The notes beneath the pieces were generated by a model. The model searched no databases and had not been told where the DNA came from. It saw only the letters and a program-made list of their open reading frames with translations. 63,779 nucleotides of DNA, taken from an uncultured Clostridia bacterium. Its GTDB lineage: Bacteria; Bacillota; Clostridia; TANB77; CAG-508. The position numbers and the translations under genes were made by a program. Location of the stretch: NCBI GenBank assembly GCA_947642355.1, contig CANRSD010000005.1:1-63779 (forward strand), in the 5' to 3' direction. Positions 18,664 to 27,231 of the stretch are shown here, in pieces; the stretch's first letter is position 1, and each line of letters starts with the position of its first letter.

Positions 18664-19444
18664 AAATTTCTAATTGTTGTAAAAAAAAGTCATTTCCAGC
18701 TTTAGTATATAAGTTTAAATTTTTATGTTTATTTAAAATATTTTTTATTTCCCATAATCCAAGTCCAGAGTTTTTTTCTTTTGTTGTAAAGCTTTTATCA
18801 AAGATTTTTTTAATAGATATTCCTTTACTAAGATATGTATTTTCAATTAAAATTAATTGTTTGTTATTGTCATTTTGAAAAGATAAATTAATTATCTTTT
18901 GGTCACATTCTTTAGATGCTTCAATTGCATTATCTAGAAGAATACCTAAAATTCTAGTTAATGTATAAGTGTCTATTTTTATAGAGTTCAAGTCTAATAA
19001 TATGTTTAGAGACATTTTTATATTATTTTTTTCAGCTATATTATATTTGTCAGAAATTATACTGTAAATTGCAGAATTTACCATTAATTTTGAATGAAAT
19101 CTATATAAATTGTTAATTTTAAAACATTCTGGAACAAGTTTATTATAATATTGTTTTAAATCATATATATTATTAGTTTTTATATATCCACCAATGGCTT
19201 GCATTATATTATTAAAGTCATGTCTAAATGTACGAGTAGTGTCACAAATATAAGTTAAATTTTCAATTTCATTTTTTTGTTTTTTTATAATTTTGTTTAA
19301 TTTTAAAGAATTAATTTTTAATGAAGTAATTTGGAATATAATTAGAATTAAAATTATTACGATTAAGGAACTTTGTATTTTTAAAAATATTGCTAAAATT
19401 AATATTAATAATAGATTAATTGGCAAAATCCATAAATTTTTCAT
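18659..19444 (-). CDS. AgrC/LytS-like GHKL sensor histidine kinase, orphan
   Basis: The start chosen is the ATG at 19444, preceded by AAGGAG; a longer frame from 19489 lacks a ribosome site. The product of about 261 residues has two hydrophobic segments in the first 45 residues, a coiled coil, then RTFRHDFNNIMQAIGGYI (phospho-His region), ILGILLDNAIEAS (N box) and GLGLWEIKNILNKH (G box). Kinases of this type usually pair with LytTR regulators and sense peptides. Here no regulator gene lies next to it and the sensor region is only two helices, so the input may be a partner protein. Confidence 0.8.
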   Translation of the reverse strand: MKNLWILPINLLLILILAIFLKIQSSLIVIILILIIFQITSLKINSLKLNKIIKKQKNEIENLTYICDTTRTFRHDFNNIMQAIGGYIKTNNIYDLKQYYNKLVPECFKINNLYRFHSKLMVNSAIYSIISDKYNIAEKNNIKMSLNILLDLNSIKIDTYTLTRILGILLDNAIEASKECDQKIINLSFQNDNNKQLILIENTYLSKGISIKKIFDKSFTTKEKNSGLGLWEIKNILNKHKNLNLYTKAGNDFFLQQLEIS

Positions 19445-19471
19445 TTGTAAAAATCTCCTTAGTATTAAAAA

Positions 19472-19517
19472 ATAGTAGTATTGTTGCACGCATTTTTAAT
19501 TGCTACAATACTACTAT
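19472..19517. repeat. Long inverted repeat upstream of the kinase gene
   Basis: ATAGTAGTATTGT pairs with ACAATACTACTAT, and after one mismatch GCA pairs with TGC, giving about 16 bp across a 12-base loop. It lies 28 bases upstream of the kinase start in the probable leader, so an operator or attenuator role is likely. It has no strong T run. Confidence 0.55.
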
Positions 19518-19578
19518 AAATAATAAATCGGTTTTTGTCAAAAAAAATCGATTGACAATATTCGACAAATCCTCTCAT

Positions 19579-22062
19579 TTATTGCTGTTTTAAATCAGGA
19601 TTCCAGTTTATAATTTTATCAGATATACTTTCGTCTACTTTAAATTCTTCAACATATCCTCCAAGAGAATTTGCTTTTTCTTTTAAAGTTTCAACATTTG
19701 CATTTACAAATATTTTAGCTTTTCCTTTACCATTTTTTGCTTCTTGAACTAAATTTGATACTGGAGAATTTCCATCAAATGCTAAAACAACAGAGTTTCT
19801 ACGTTCAAAAATTTCATAATTAAAGCTTTTATAAATTCCAACTTCTTCTGGCTCAACAGATACTCTAATTCCATCAATACCACTATTTAATATAGACTCT
19901 TTGATTTCTGTATTTACTTTTTTAGGTACAATTGCATTTATTTCAAATTTTTTATGTAATTCTTTAGAAATATCCATAATTGCTTTTTCATATCCTTGCA
20001 TTTTATGTCCAATAACAAAATATGCTTTTTTGTTATCTATATTTTTTATTAAATCTTTAAGAATTTTTTTACCATTTTCACTTACAACCGTTTCTCTTCC
20101 GTTTGTATTAAAGCTTCCACCAGCTATAATTATAGGCATTTTATCAGTTGGTAATTCTTTAATTTTTTCTTTAAAATTTTCAGTTGAATCTAATTTATTA
20201 TCAATTATTTCTTTTTCACTAAATTTGAAATTTTTAAACATTTCATATTCTTCATTTATTAATGCATCTACCATATCCCTACCATTTAAAAATTCTTCAA
20301 AAGCTTTTACTTTATTTTCAAAATGTATTTTGTTTTCTTGTAAAAGGTTATCTTCAACAGCTTTCATTTTTTGAAAATCTGTTTCATCTAATTTTAATAA
20401 ATTTTGTAATGACATTTGTTCTTCAATAGTATCAGTTCCATACATTCCATATCCATCTGTACCTTGTACACAAGATATTCCATTTGAAAGATAAGATTTA
20501 ATAGGGTGATTTTCTAATCTAGTTAAATTATTAAGTCTTACATTTGATGATAATTGAAATTCTACAACTGCATTTATCTTTTTCATTTTATCCATTATTC
20601 GTTTATCTGATGCTTCATCTACTCCAATACCATATAAACCATGCCCAATTCTACATCTTGGAATTATTTTGCTTTTTCCTATTGCCTTTTCAATAATAGT
20701 AACTGCTTTTTCAACATTTTCTGAATAGGCATCTGTTTCTCCAGCGTGTAGTCTTATAGTAAATCCATTATTTTCTTTAATTGCAAATTTTACTAAGTCT
20801 GTAATTATTGGAGCTACATCTTCTATATCTGTAACTTCTTCACCAATAAGATCACTACCAACTATATATGGACTTTTAGCCATAATTTTTAAGATTTCTT
20901 TTGTTTCTGCTTGTTCTTTAGGAGAAACCCAAATTCTCCTAATAGCAGCTAAAAATCTTAAATCTACTCCAGTTTCTTCTTTAACTTTTGGTAATACTTC
21001 GTGAATTTGTTTTAAAAAGTTTATTGTGTGCATACCTTTTTTACAAACATCTGTAGATGCGATTTCTGCATATACAATTCCTTGTTTTTCATATTCTCTA
21101 GCAACCCATAAAAGTTTATCTTGTAAAATAGTATTGTTTTTGAATTTGCTTTCAGGTAAAGAGTCTGCATGCATTTTATTTAAATAATTTTTTATATCTG
21201 TATCAGATATTTGGTTTATTTTTTCAGAAGTAATATTAATTAAATTTTTAGCTGGTATTCCTTTTGCAAAAATATATCTAAAAACATATAGCTTTTCTAA
21301 ATTTGTAAAAACTGCCTGACCATCTTTTACTAAAGATAGACGATTTCTGATTTTTTTAATATTTTCTTCACAGTTTTCGATATTATTTAAAATTAAATCT
21401 GCAAGATTTATATAAGTTTCATCTTTTACTTTTCTATCTAATGTTTTGGCATCTAATGGAGCATCTATATATTTTAGTTCTATTTGTTTTCTATAGTTTT
21501 CAATAAGTAGTTCTTGATTATATGATAATTTTAAATCTAATTTTCTAATAAAATATAGCGGAAATCTAATTTGATGTTTAATTCCAAGTGCTATTAAAGT
21601 ATCTGAAGGTAAGTTAGCATAAAGATGTGTATGTAAATCTGTTTTAAATTTTGATTTTTTTAGAATATAACTGTTAATAAGAGTTTGATCTATGCTTAAT
21701 TTATAGTTTTTTGTTTGAGACATTAGAGTTTTTACAATAGCAGGTATTTTAACATTTTGTTCTATTCTTCCATCACTATAAATAGTTGCAATATGTTTAT
21801 TATTTAAGTTAAAAACAAATAAAGTTTCATTATTTGCATTTAATGAAGCTGGTATTGTTCCTATTATTATTTTCATATCATTTTTATTTTTTGTGATTTG
21901 TACATTGCAGATTTTGGCAAGGTTAGAAATTAAATTTCCTGTTCCATGATTTGGAGTTTCTATTATATATGTTAGTTCATCATCATTTGATTTAAAAAGA
22001 TTAACAATAATGTCTTTTTCTTTGTCTAAATAAAATTTTCCAAAAAAAACTAGATTTTCCAT
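19579..22062 (-). CDS. Adenosine deaminase-like protein with extra N- and C-terminal domains
   Basis: This 827-residue protein is more than twice the usual length of about 340. The central part has the amidohydrolase metal motifs of the adenosine/AMP deaminase family: KTDLHTHLYANLP (HxH) near residue 145, RLHAGETDAYSENV near 435, and GHGLYGIG and QGTDGYGMYGT further on. About 130 residues precede the first metal motif. A C-terminal region (KMPIIIAGGSFNTNG, AYFVIGHKMQGYEKAI) looks like a Rossmann nucleotide-binding domain of the LOG/SLOG kind. It should deaminate a purine nucleoside or nucleotide. The attached domain suggests a signalling or defence nucleotide as substrate, but that is inference. 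Confidence 0.75.
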   Translation of the reverse strand: MENLVFFGKFYLDKEKDIIVNLFKSNDDELTYIIETPNHGTGNLISNLAKICNVQITKNKNDMKIIIGTIPASLNANNETLFVFNLNNKHIATIYSDGRIEQNVKIPAIVKTLMSQTKNYKLSIDQTLINSYILKKSKFKTDLHTHLYANLPSDTLIALGIKHQIRFPLYFIRKLDLKLSYNQELLIENYRKQIELKYIDAPLDAKTLDRKVKDETYINLADLILNNIENCEENIKKIRNRLSLVKDGQAVFTNLEKLYVFRYIFAKGIPAKNLINITSEKINQISDTDIKNYLNKMHADSLPESKFKNNTILQDKLLWVAREYEKQGIVYAEIASTDVCKKGMHTINFLKQIHEVLPKVKEETGVDLRFLAAIRRIWVSPKEQAETKEILKIMAKSPYIVGSDLIGEEVTDIEDVAPIITDLVKFAIKENNGFTIRLHAGETDAYSENVEKAVTIIEKAIGKSKIIPRCRIGHGLYGIGVDEASDKRIMDKMKKINAVVEFQLSSNVRLNNLTRLENHPIKSYLSNGISCVQGTDGYGMYGTDTIEEQMSLQNLLKLDETDFQKMKAVEDNLLQENKIHFENKVKAFEEFLNGRDMVDALINEEYEMFKNFKFSEKEIIDNKLDSTENFKEKIKELPTDKMPIIIAGGSFNTNGRETVVSENGKKILKDLIKNIDNKKAYFVIGHKMQGYEKAIMDISKELHKKFEINAIVPKKVNTEIKESILNSGIDGIRVSVEPEEVGIYKSFNYEIFERRNSVVLAFDGNSPVSNLVQEAKNGKGKAKIFVNANVETLKEKANSLGGYVEEFKVDESISDKIINWNPDLKQQ

Positions 22063-22215
22063 AATTATTACCTTTCTATAATTTATATTACTTTCAACAT
22101 TATATCATATTTTTCCAAAAAATACAAGTTATTTAGAGAAAAAAAGTTTACATAAATTTTAACACAAAATAATTTGCTTCATAATATAAATATATATTAT
22201 TGAAAGGAGAAGATT

Positions 22216-22883
22216 ATGGCAAAAATTTTAGTATATAATAATAGTATAAATAGAATGCAAGTATTTTATAGAGAACTTAATCAAGCTATGCCTTATAATT
22301 CAGGGAGAACTCTTACAGTTCAAGAGTTTAGAGGATCTAGTAAATCTAATATTTTATGGACTGATTTAAGATGTATGGAAGCATGGAATAGCTTTAGATA
22401 TATTTATGGTAGAGGAATCTATGTTGGGTTTGCATTTAAACGTCCTTGGGAAGGAGGACATCGGAATTTTATCACAACATTATGCACGGGTTAGCATTTG
22501 ATGTAGGCCAAAACTTAACAACGTCTGGTAGAACTGCTATGAGAAATTTAGCTATTCAATCAGGAATATGGAATTATGTAGAGCCAGCAGCAGATACACC
22601 TAGATGGGTTCACTTTGACGAAAGGCAAGTAGTTAGTGGATACCCATTAATTAGGAGAGGTAATAGAGGTGTTTATGTATGTATAGCTCAAGATGCTTTA
22701 ATTAATTTAGGATATAATACAGGAGGGTTGGATGGAGTGTTTGGAAATAACACTTATAATTCAGTAGTAAATTATCAAAGAACAAGAGGCTTATCAGTAG
22801 ATGGAATAGTAGGTAATAATACTTGGAGAACATTAATGACTGAGGTTGTAGGTATGGGAAGGACATCTAACACAGTAGATTAA
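22216..22883 (+). CDS. M15-type peptidoglycan peptidase with PG-binding domain, two CGG +1 sites
   Basis: Reading in one frame is impossible. Skipping the C of two in-frame CGG codons (22462 and 22487) gives a 221-residue protein containing GGHGILSQHYAGLAFDVGQ. This matches the SxHxxGxAxD zinc motif of M15 D-Ala-D-Ala carboxypeptidases, with a later WVHFD as the third ligand. A PG_binding_1 domain follows (AQDALINLGYNTGGLDGVFG). It probably trims peptidoglycan in the wall. The active-site motif is rebuilt only when both shifts are applied, which strongly supports the reading. Start at 22216 after an AAAGGAGA ribosome site. No signal peptide is visible. Confidence 0.85.
22462..22490 (+). other. 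Two CGG +1 recoding sites 25 bases apart
   Basis: CAT CGG AAT at 22459-22467 becomes CAT GGA ATT. In the new frame GCA CGG GTT at 22484-22492 becomes GCA GGG TTA. Both new glycines lie within or beside the conserved M15 zinc motif. Confidence 0.65.
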
Positions 22884-22886
22884 AAT

Positions 22887-22907
22887 AAAGAGGGAATACC
22901 CTCTTTT
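22887..22907. terminator. Terminator between the M15 and UDG genes
   Basis: AAAGAGGG pairs with CCCTCTTT around AATA, followed by T-rich sequence. It lies between convergent genes and overlaps the last codon of the glycosylase gene. Confidence 0.65.
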
Positions 22908-23460
22908 AATTTTTTCTACTTTCATTTAATATCATCATTAAATCTCTTATGAAATCTAATTTTTTATTTTCATCTCTAAGAAGAGCTGCTGGATGCCAAG
23001 TAGGCATATATTTGATATCTTTTTTTATAAACCATTTACCTCTTGAAGCTGTTATTTTATATTCTTTACCAAGAATATTTTGAAGAGCTACACTGCCTAG
23101 TAACACAATTATTTTAGGTTTAATTAGAACAACTTGATTTCTTAAATAATCTAAGCATTCTTTTGCTTCATCTTCTTCAGGGTTTCTATTTCCAGGAGGT
23201 CTACATTTTACTATATTTGCAATATATATTTCATCTCGATTTATACCTACATATTCAAATGCTTTATTCATAAGTTGTCCAGCTTTTCCAACAAATGGTA
23301 ATCCTTGGGCATCTTCATCTGCACCAGGACCTTCACCTATAAACATAATTTTGGTATTTTTATTACCTGTACCAAATACAATGTTTGTTCTAGCTTGGCA
23401 TAGTTTACATTTTTCACAATTTTCTATTGATTTTTCTAATTCTTCCCAATTATTGTACAT
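22906..23460 (-). CDS. Uracil-DNA glycosylase, family 4 (Fe-S)
   Basis: This 184-residue protein has CEKCKLCQARTNIVFG with the iron-sulfur cysteines, then FIGEGPGADEDAQGLPFVG (active-site loop), NIVKCRPPGNRNP and MPTWHPAALLR. It removes uracil from DNA to start base-excision repair. The length is normal. Its start overlaps the end of the DnaB-like gene by 11 bases, so the two are co-translated and both act on DNA. Confidence 0.92.
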   Translation of the reverse strand: MYNNWEELEKSIENCEKCKLCQARTNIVFGTGNKNTKIMFIGEGPGADEDAQGLPFVGKAGQLMNKAFEYVGINRDEIYIANIVKCRPPGNRNPEEDEAKECLDYLRNQVVLIKPKIIVLLGSVALQNILGKEYKITASRGKWFIKKDIKYMPTWHPAALLRDENKKLDFIRDLMMILNESRKN

Positions 23461-25013
23461 TATTTATTTCCTCGTCAATCTGTTTTAATCTTAGATAACC
23501 TAATTCTTCCCAACTATTATAGGCAAGATTTAACTTAAATAATACTATTGGTTTAGCACCAGCTCTATTTTTATCTACAACACATGCATAAAATCTAACA
23601 TCAACATCTTTAGAAGGTTTAATATCAAAACATTTATCAAAAGTATCTGTCAAAGAGTATTCATACCTTGATAAACTTTGATAACTTATTTGTTTTATTA
23701 GACATAGAGTATCTAAAACTTCTTTAACAGTTCTACTAGCTGACATATCATTAATAGTTAAATTAATAGGTAAAGTATTGCTTTCTAATAATTGAAGTGA
23801 TGAGCCTATAAATACATTAAATTTTTGAGCAATATTTGAAAGAACTGTAGCAGTTTTTTTGACTTCATCTCCATTTCCAATATGTTCAATATCAGTTTTT
23901 AAAGTATCATAAAAAATATATTCTACTTGCTCTTTATAATAGTAATTTAAAATTATTTTGCGTAATTGGTCATTTGTATGTTCTGTTATATGAATAAAAT
24001 AAATTGAATTTTCAATTTGTTCGCTTAACCAGTCTGTAACAGCAATAGTTTTTTGAAATTCTTTTGATGAATCATATAATCTATCAAAGAAATCTTCATC
24101 TTTTTCATTATCTAATTTTATTATAAAACCATCTTTATCTACTTTTACTTTTTTGGGATCATCTGCTTTAAATTTTAGTTCTAGTAATTCTCCTTCATTT
24201 TTTATAATATTTTGTTTATGTAGTTTTTGGATTTCAGGATTGTTAATAATAGTAGTAATTAAACAAAGTCTCATTTTTTCTTCTGACATTTCATTAGAAA
24301 TAATAAGTACTTTTTTCTTTTCAACAAATGATAAATGTGCGGCTAAGTTAACTGTAAATCTGCTTTTACCTGAGTTAGAAGGCATAGCATATGCCATAGT
24401 CTCACCTTTTCTAAGACCTTTAAAAACTTTAGATAATATAGGGAATGGAAGTGGAGCACCATTACTTAAATTATTTTCTCCACTTAATAAATAGTTTGTA
24501 GCATCTTCATTTAAAACTACTTGACTAAGTCCACTGGTTACTCCAATTTGTTCTAAAGCATTTTCCACTTCTTCTATTGACATTTCGGTGTATAATTTAT
24601 AGTGCTGTATTTCTAATATTTTTTCTCTTATAATTTTAGTTGCAGCAACAATATAATTTTTTTTTAATATAAATAATTTTTTCAATTCTGTATAAATAAA
24701 TTCTATATTATAATTTTTTTCACCAATTTCATGTTTAATCTTTTGTTTTAGAGAATAAGTATTACTTTTTTCTCTTGGAATATTATAATTTTCTTTTGCA
24801 ATAGCAGGTGCATATTTTTCTGCTTCCTGAAATAATATAGATTTATAAATATCAGCCAGTTCTTCATTTGAAAAGTGAAAGTCTTTATATAAAAAGTAAT
24901 ACATTGAAATTGCTTTTGGATTATTTAAAAGTAATCCGAATATATATATATTCTAATCTTTCATCAGTTAATTCAGATGGATATTTTTCTTCTTTTTTTT
25001 CTTCTTCTTCCAT
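23450..25013 (-). CDS. DnaB-like RecA-fold ATPase/helicase, with a CGG +1 site near the start
   Basis: The long frame lacks a proper beginning. The true start is probably the ATG at 25013 (after GAAAGG), reading MEEEEKKEEKYPSELTDERL, then EYIYI, then codon 26 CGG (first base 24938). Skipping the C continues as GLLLNNPKAISMYYFLYKDF. This is a DnaB-type N-terminal helical domain; the zero frame stops 4 codons later. The 520-residue product has Walker A PSNSGKSR and an ATPase core (KVLIISNEMSEEKMR). DnaB-like enzymes unwind DNA at forks. The gene is upstream of and overlaps the uracil-DNA glycosylase gene. Confidence 0.78.
24936..24938 (-). other. CGG +1 recoding site in the DnaB-like gene
   Basis: ATT CGG ATT becomes ATT GGA TTA when the C is skipped. 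Of all the sites this is among the closest to its start codon (codon 26), so nearly the whole protein depends on the shift. Confidence 0.6.
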
Positions 25014-25209
25014 ACTAATTAGAGCCCTTTCTTTTTTATAATAATATAAATTTTCAATGATTTTGTCAATTAAATGTAAAAAAAAATATAAAATCATTAA
25101 TATACACTTGTAAACTAAAAATGATTATGCTAAAATATTTTTCATGTGCGCAATATTCAAAACTATATAACTTTATAAAAATTTAATATTTAATAGGGGG
25201 ATTTGAATT

Positions 25210-25332
25210 ATGAGTAAAACCAAGGATGAAGAAACTGATAAAATACTATTTAAAATAGGAAATGCTAAACTTTTATTTAATTGTGAAAAGAAGTTTAAGT
25301 TGTATGAAAAGTTAAAACAGTTAAATATATAA
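25210..25332 (+). CDS. Small protein A of a paralogous pair (40 aa)
   Basis: A 40-residue frame begins MSKTKDEETDKILFKIGN and ends KLKQLNI, after a GGGGG-type ribosome site. It shares the MSKTKDE start and the LNI end with the next small gene, and both have the same promoter layout (TTGTAA, 17 bases, TGC, TAAAAT here). The duplicated signals and conserved ends make a real gene likely. No function is known. Confidence 0.5.
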   Translation: MSKTKDEETDKILFKIGNAKLLFNCEKKFKLYEKLKQLNI

Positions 25333-25438
25333 ATTGTAATTATTTTAATAAAAAACACTTGTACAATGATAAAATTAATGCTAAAATAACGTTTGGCAAT
25401 ATATGTTCAGAATTAAATATTGAAGAAAGGAGTCAAAA

Positions 25439-25573
25439 ATGTCCAAGACTAAAGATGAAATTATTGAGGAGGATAGTATGAATAAAATTATAGTAGAGGA
25501 TGATAATTCTAAGATAATTTTTAAAGCAAATAAATTAAATTTATCTGAGGAAATAAATGGACTAAATATTTAA
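25439..25573 (+). CDS. Small protein B of a paralogous pair (44 aa)
   Basis: A 44-residue frame begins MSKTKDEIIEEDSMNKI and ends EEINGLNI, after a GAAAGGAGT ribosome site. Its promoter is TTGTAC, 17 bases ending in TGC, then TAAAAT. It is acidic and has no signal peptide or membrane segment. It is a paralogue of the gene at 25210-25332 with a diverged middle. Confidence 0.55.
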   Translation: MSKTKDEIIEEDSMNKIIVEDDNSKIIFKANKLNLSEEINGLNI

Positions 25574-25699
25574 TATTTTTTTAATCTTACATTATACTTT
25601 TGTATAATATAAGTGGAGAAAATATAGTATTAGCTGAAATGTATAATTGTTAAAAAATTATAGTGTAAAAACTATTTTGATTACAATGTTAATTATCAG

Positions 25700-25739
25700 A
25701 AAGAAGACAAGGAAATAGGAGGTCCTTGTCTTCTTTTTA
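25700..25739 (+). terminator. Strong Rho-independent terminator
   Basis: AGAAGACAAGGA pairs with TCCTTGTCTTCT (12 bp, loop of 9) followed by TTTTT. About 130 bases without a protein frame lie between the last small gene and this hairpin. A TATAAT near 25613 could start a short RNA that ends here. Confidence 0.75.
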
Positions 25740-25839
25740 AATATATATTAATTTTAAAGCTATTTTGGCTTAAAGAGTGTTTTATGTTACAGATATAAAC
25801 TAAAAAAACAACTTATAAATTTTAATTTATAAGTTGTTT

Positions 25840-25925
25840 TGGTGGGCAGGGTTGGATTCGAACCAACGTAGACTCTCGTCGCCAGATTTACAGTCTGGTG
25901 CCATTAACCACTCGACCACCTACCC
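25840..25925 (-). tRNA. tRNA-Tyr (GUA)
   Basis: The minus strand starts GGGTAGGTGG and folds with a 7-bp acceptor stem closed by CCTGCCC. The anticodon loop contains CTGTAAA (anticodon GTA), the variable arm is long as in class II tRNAs, the T loop is GGTTCGAATCC, and CCA is encoded at the 3' end. Confidence 0.95.
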
Positions 25926-25933
25926 ATATAAAA

Positions 25934-26010
25934 TGGTGCTCCCTCAAGGATTCGAACCTTGGACCCACCGGTTATGAGCCGGTTGCTCTGACCAACTGAG
26001 CTAAGGGAGC
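25934..26010 (-). tRNA. tRNA with CAU anticodon (Met, or Ile2)
   Basis: The minus strand reads GCTCCCT at the 5' end, which pairs with AGGGAGC before ACCA. The anticodon loop is CTCATAA (CAU) and the T arm is CAAGGTTCGAATCCTTG. Elongator Met is most likely, but a lysidine-modified Ile tRNA cannot be excluded by eye. Confidence 0.92.
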
Positions 26011-26144
26011 CTGTCCTTAAAGACATAAATTATTATAAACTATCAATTTAAAGATGTCAATACTTTTTGTAATTTTTATTGTAAATAGGATTAAATTGTG
26101 TTATTATAAAAAAAATTAATGATATATTATAGTAGGAGGTAATC

Positions 26145-27014
26145 ATGTCAGATAGAATAATAAAGTGTTTAGCTTTTGATGGAAGGATTAGTGTAACTTG
26201 TATAGAAACTACTAACCTTGTAGAAGAAGCAAGAAAGCTACATAATTTGAGTCCAGTTGCAACTGCTGCATTTGGAAGGTTACTTACAATTGCAGCACTT
26301 ATGGGATGTGATATGAAGTCTGAAAATAATAAATTGACAATTCAAGTTAAAGGAAATGGTCCTATAGGAACTATGTTAGTTGTGTCTGATAATGTTCCCA
26401 AAGTTAGAGGTTATGTATCAAATTCTTTAGTAGATTTACCATTAAATGAGTTCGGCAAATTAGATGTAGGAACAGCTGTCGGAAATGAAGGGTTTATAAA
26501 TGTTATAAAGGATATAGGATTAAAAGATCCATATGTTGGAATTAGTCCAATTATTTCTGGAGAAATAGCAGATGATTTTGCAAATTATTTTGTTAATTCT
26601 GAACAGACTAATTCTGCAGTTGCATTAGGAGTTTTAGTTGATAAAGATGGGGTTAGAAAAAGTGGTGGATATATTATTACTCCTATGCCAGATGCATTAG
26701 ATGAAGATATTATATTATTAGAAAAATCAATTTTTGAAGCTGGAGCGATTTCAAAAATGTTAGAAAATAATTTATCTTTAGAAGATATTGCTAAAAAGGT
26801 TACACAAGATGTAAAAATTAGAGTTATAGAAAGAAAGAATACACCAAAATATGAATGTAATTGCAGTAGAGAGCGTATGCAAGAGGCATTTATGACAATA
26901 GGAAAAGAAGAAATAGAAAAAATTATTAGAGAAGATGGTAAAGCAGAAATTGTTTGTCATTTTTGCAATAAGAAATATAATTTTAATAAAAAAGAGTTAG
27001 AAGAAATGATTTAA
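26145..27014 (+). CDS. hslO: Hsp33 redox-regulated chaperone
   Basis: This 289-residue protein opens with DRIIKCLAFDGRISVTCIETT and has the Hsp33 core (ATAAFGRLLTIAALMG). The C-terminal zinc-binding redox switch is CNC near residues 239-241 and CHFC near 272-275. It becomes an active holdase when the cysteines are oxidised, protecting proteins under oxidative stress in this anaerobe. The gene has a GTAGGAGGT ribosome site. The tracrRNA promoter lies just after its stop. Confidence 0.95.
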   Translation: MSDRIIKCLAFDGRISVTCIETTNLVEEARKLHNLSPVATAAFGRLLTIAALMGCDMKSENNKLTIQVKGNGPIGTMLVVSDNVPKVRGYVSNSLVDLPLNEFGKLDVGTAVGNEGFINVIKDIGLKDPYVGISPIISGEIADDFANYFVNSEQTNSAVALGVLVDKDGVRKSGGYIITPMPDALDEDIILLEKSIFEAGAISKMLENNLSLEDIAKKVTQDVKIRVIERKNTPKYECNCSRERMQEAFMTIGKEEIEKIIREDGKAEIVCHFCNKKYNFNKKELEEMI

Positions 27015-27031
27015 TAAATGTATTTTAAAAA

Positions 27032-27060
27032 CTTGACAAAAATGTAAAAGTATATTAATA
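27032..27060 (+). promoter_or_regulatory. tracrRNA promoter
   Basis: TTGACA (27032-27037), 17 bases, TAATAT (27055-27060). Transcription should start around 27067, which is the first base of the anti-repeat. Confidence 0.75.
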
Positions 27061-27066
27061 TATATG

Positions 27067-27160
27067 TATTATATCATATCGAAGCACAGAAGGTTACTAT
27101 AATAATCTTAAAAAGTGCAAAGTATCCCCATACATTAATGTATGGGGTATCTTCATTTTT
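27067..27160 (+). ncRNA. tracrRNA of the type II-C CRISPR system
   Basis: Bases 27067-27102 match the CRISPR repeat written on the plus strand at 32 of 36 positions, so this RNA is complementary to the minus-strand crRNA. Pairing gives an 8-bp lower stem (one G-U), a 2x2 bulge and a long upper stem, as in known crRNA:tracrRNA duplexes. It ends in a perfect hairpin CCCCATACAT/ATGTATGGGG followed by a T-rich run. About 94 nt long, directly upstream of cas9. Confidence 0.85.
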
Positions 27161-27172
27161 AGAGCAACTATA

Positions 27173-27201
27173 TTGACAATACGATTGTATAATGATAAAA
27201 T
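27173..27201 (+). promoter_or_regulatory. cas9 operon promoter
   Basis: TTGACA (27173-27178), 17 bases, TAAAAT (27196-27201), then a GGAGGT ribosome site 6 bases before the cas9 ATG. It lies immediately after the tracrRNA terminator. Confidence 0.7.
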
Positions 27202-27231
27202 GTTACCGTATTATGTAAATGGAGGTAATAT

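Noticed and set aside
22446-22883. Separate gene starting at the ATG at 22446
   Set aside because: It has no ribosome site and would lack the N-terminal part of the M15 fold, which is encoded just upstream in the other frame.
25840-26010. The two tRNAs as the decoder of CGGN
   Set aside because: Both have normal seven-base anticodon loops with GUA and CAU anticodons. Neither can read CGG or GGN.
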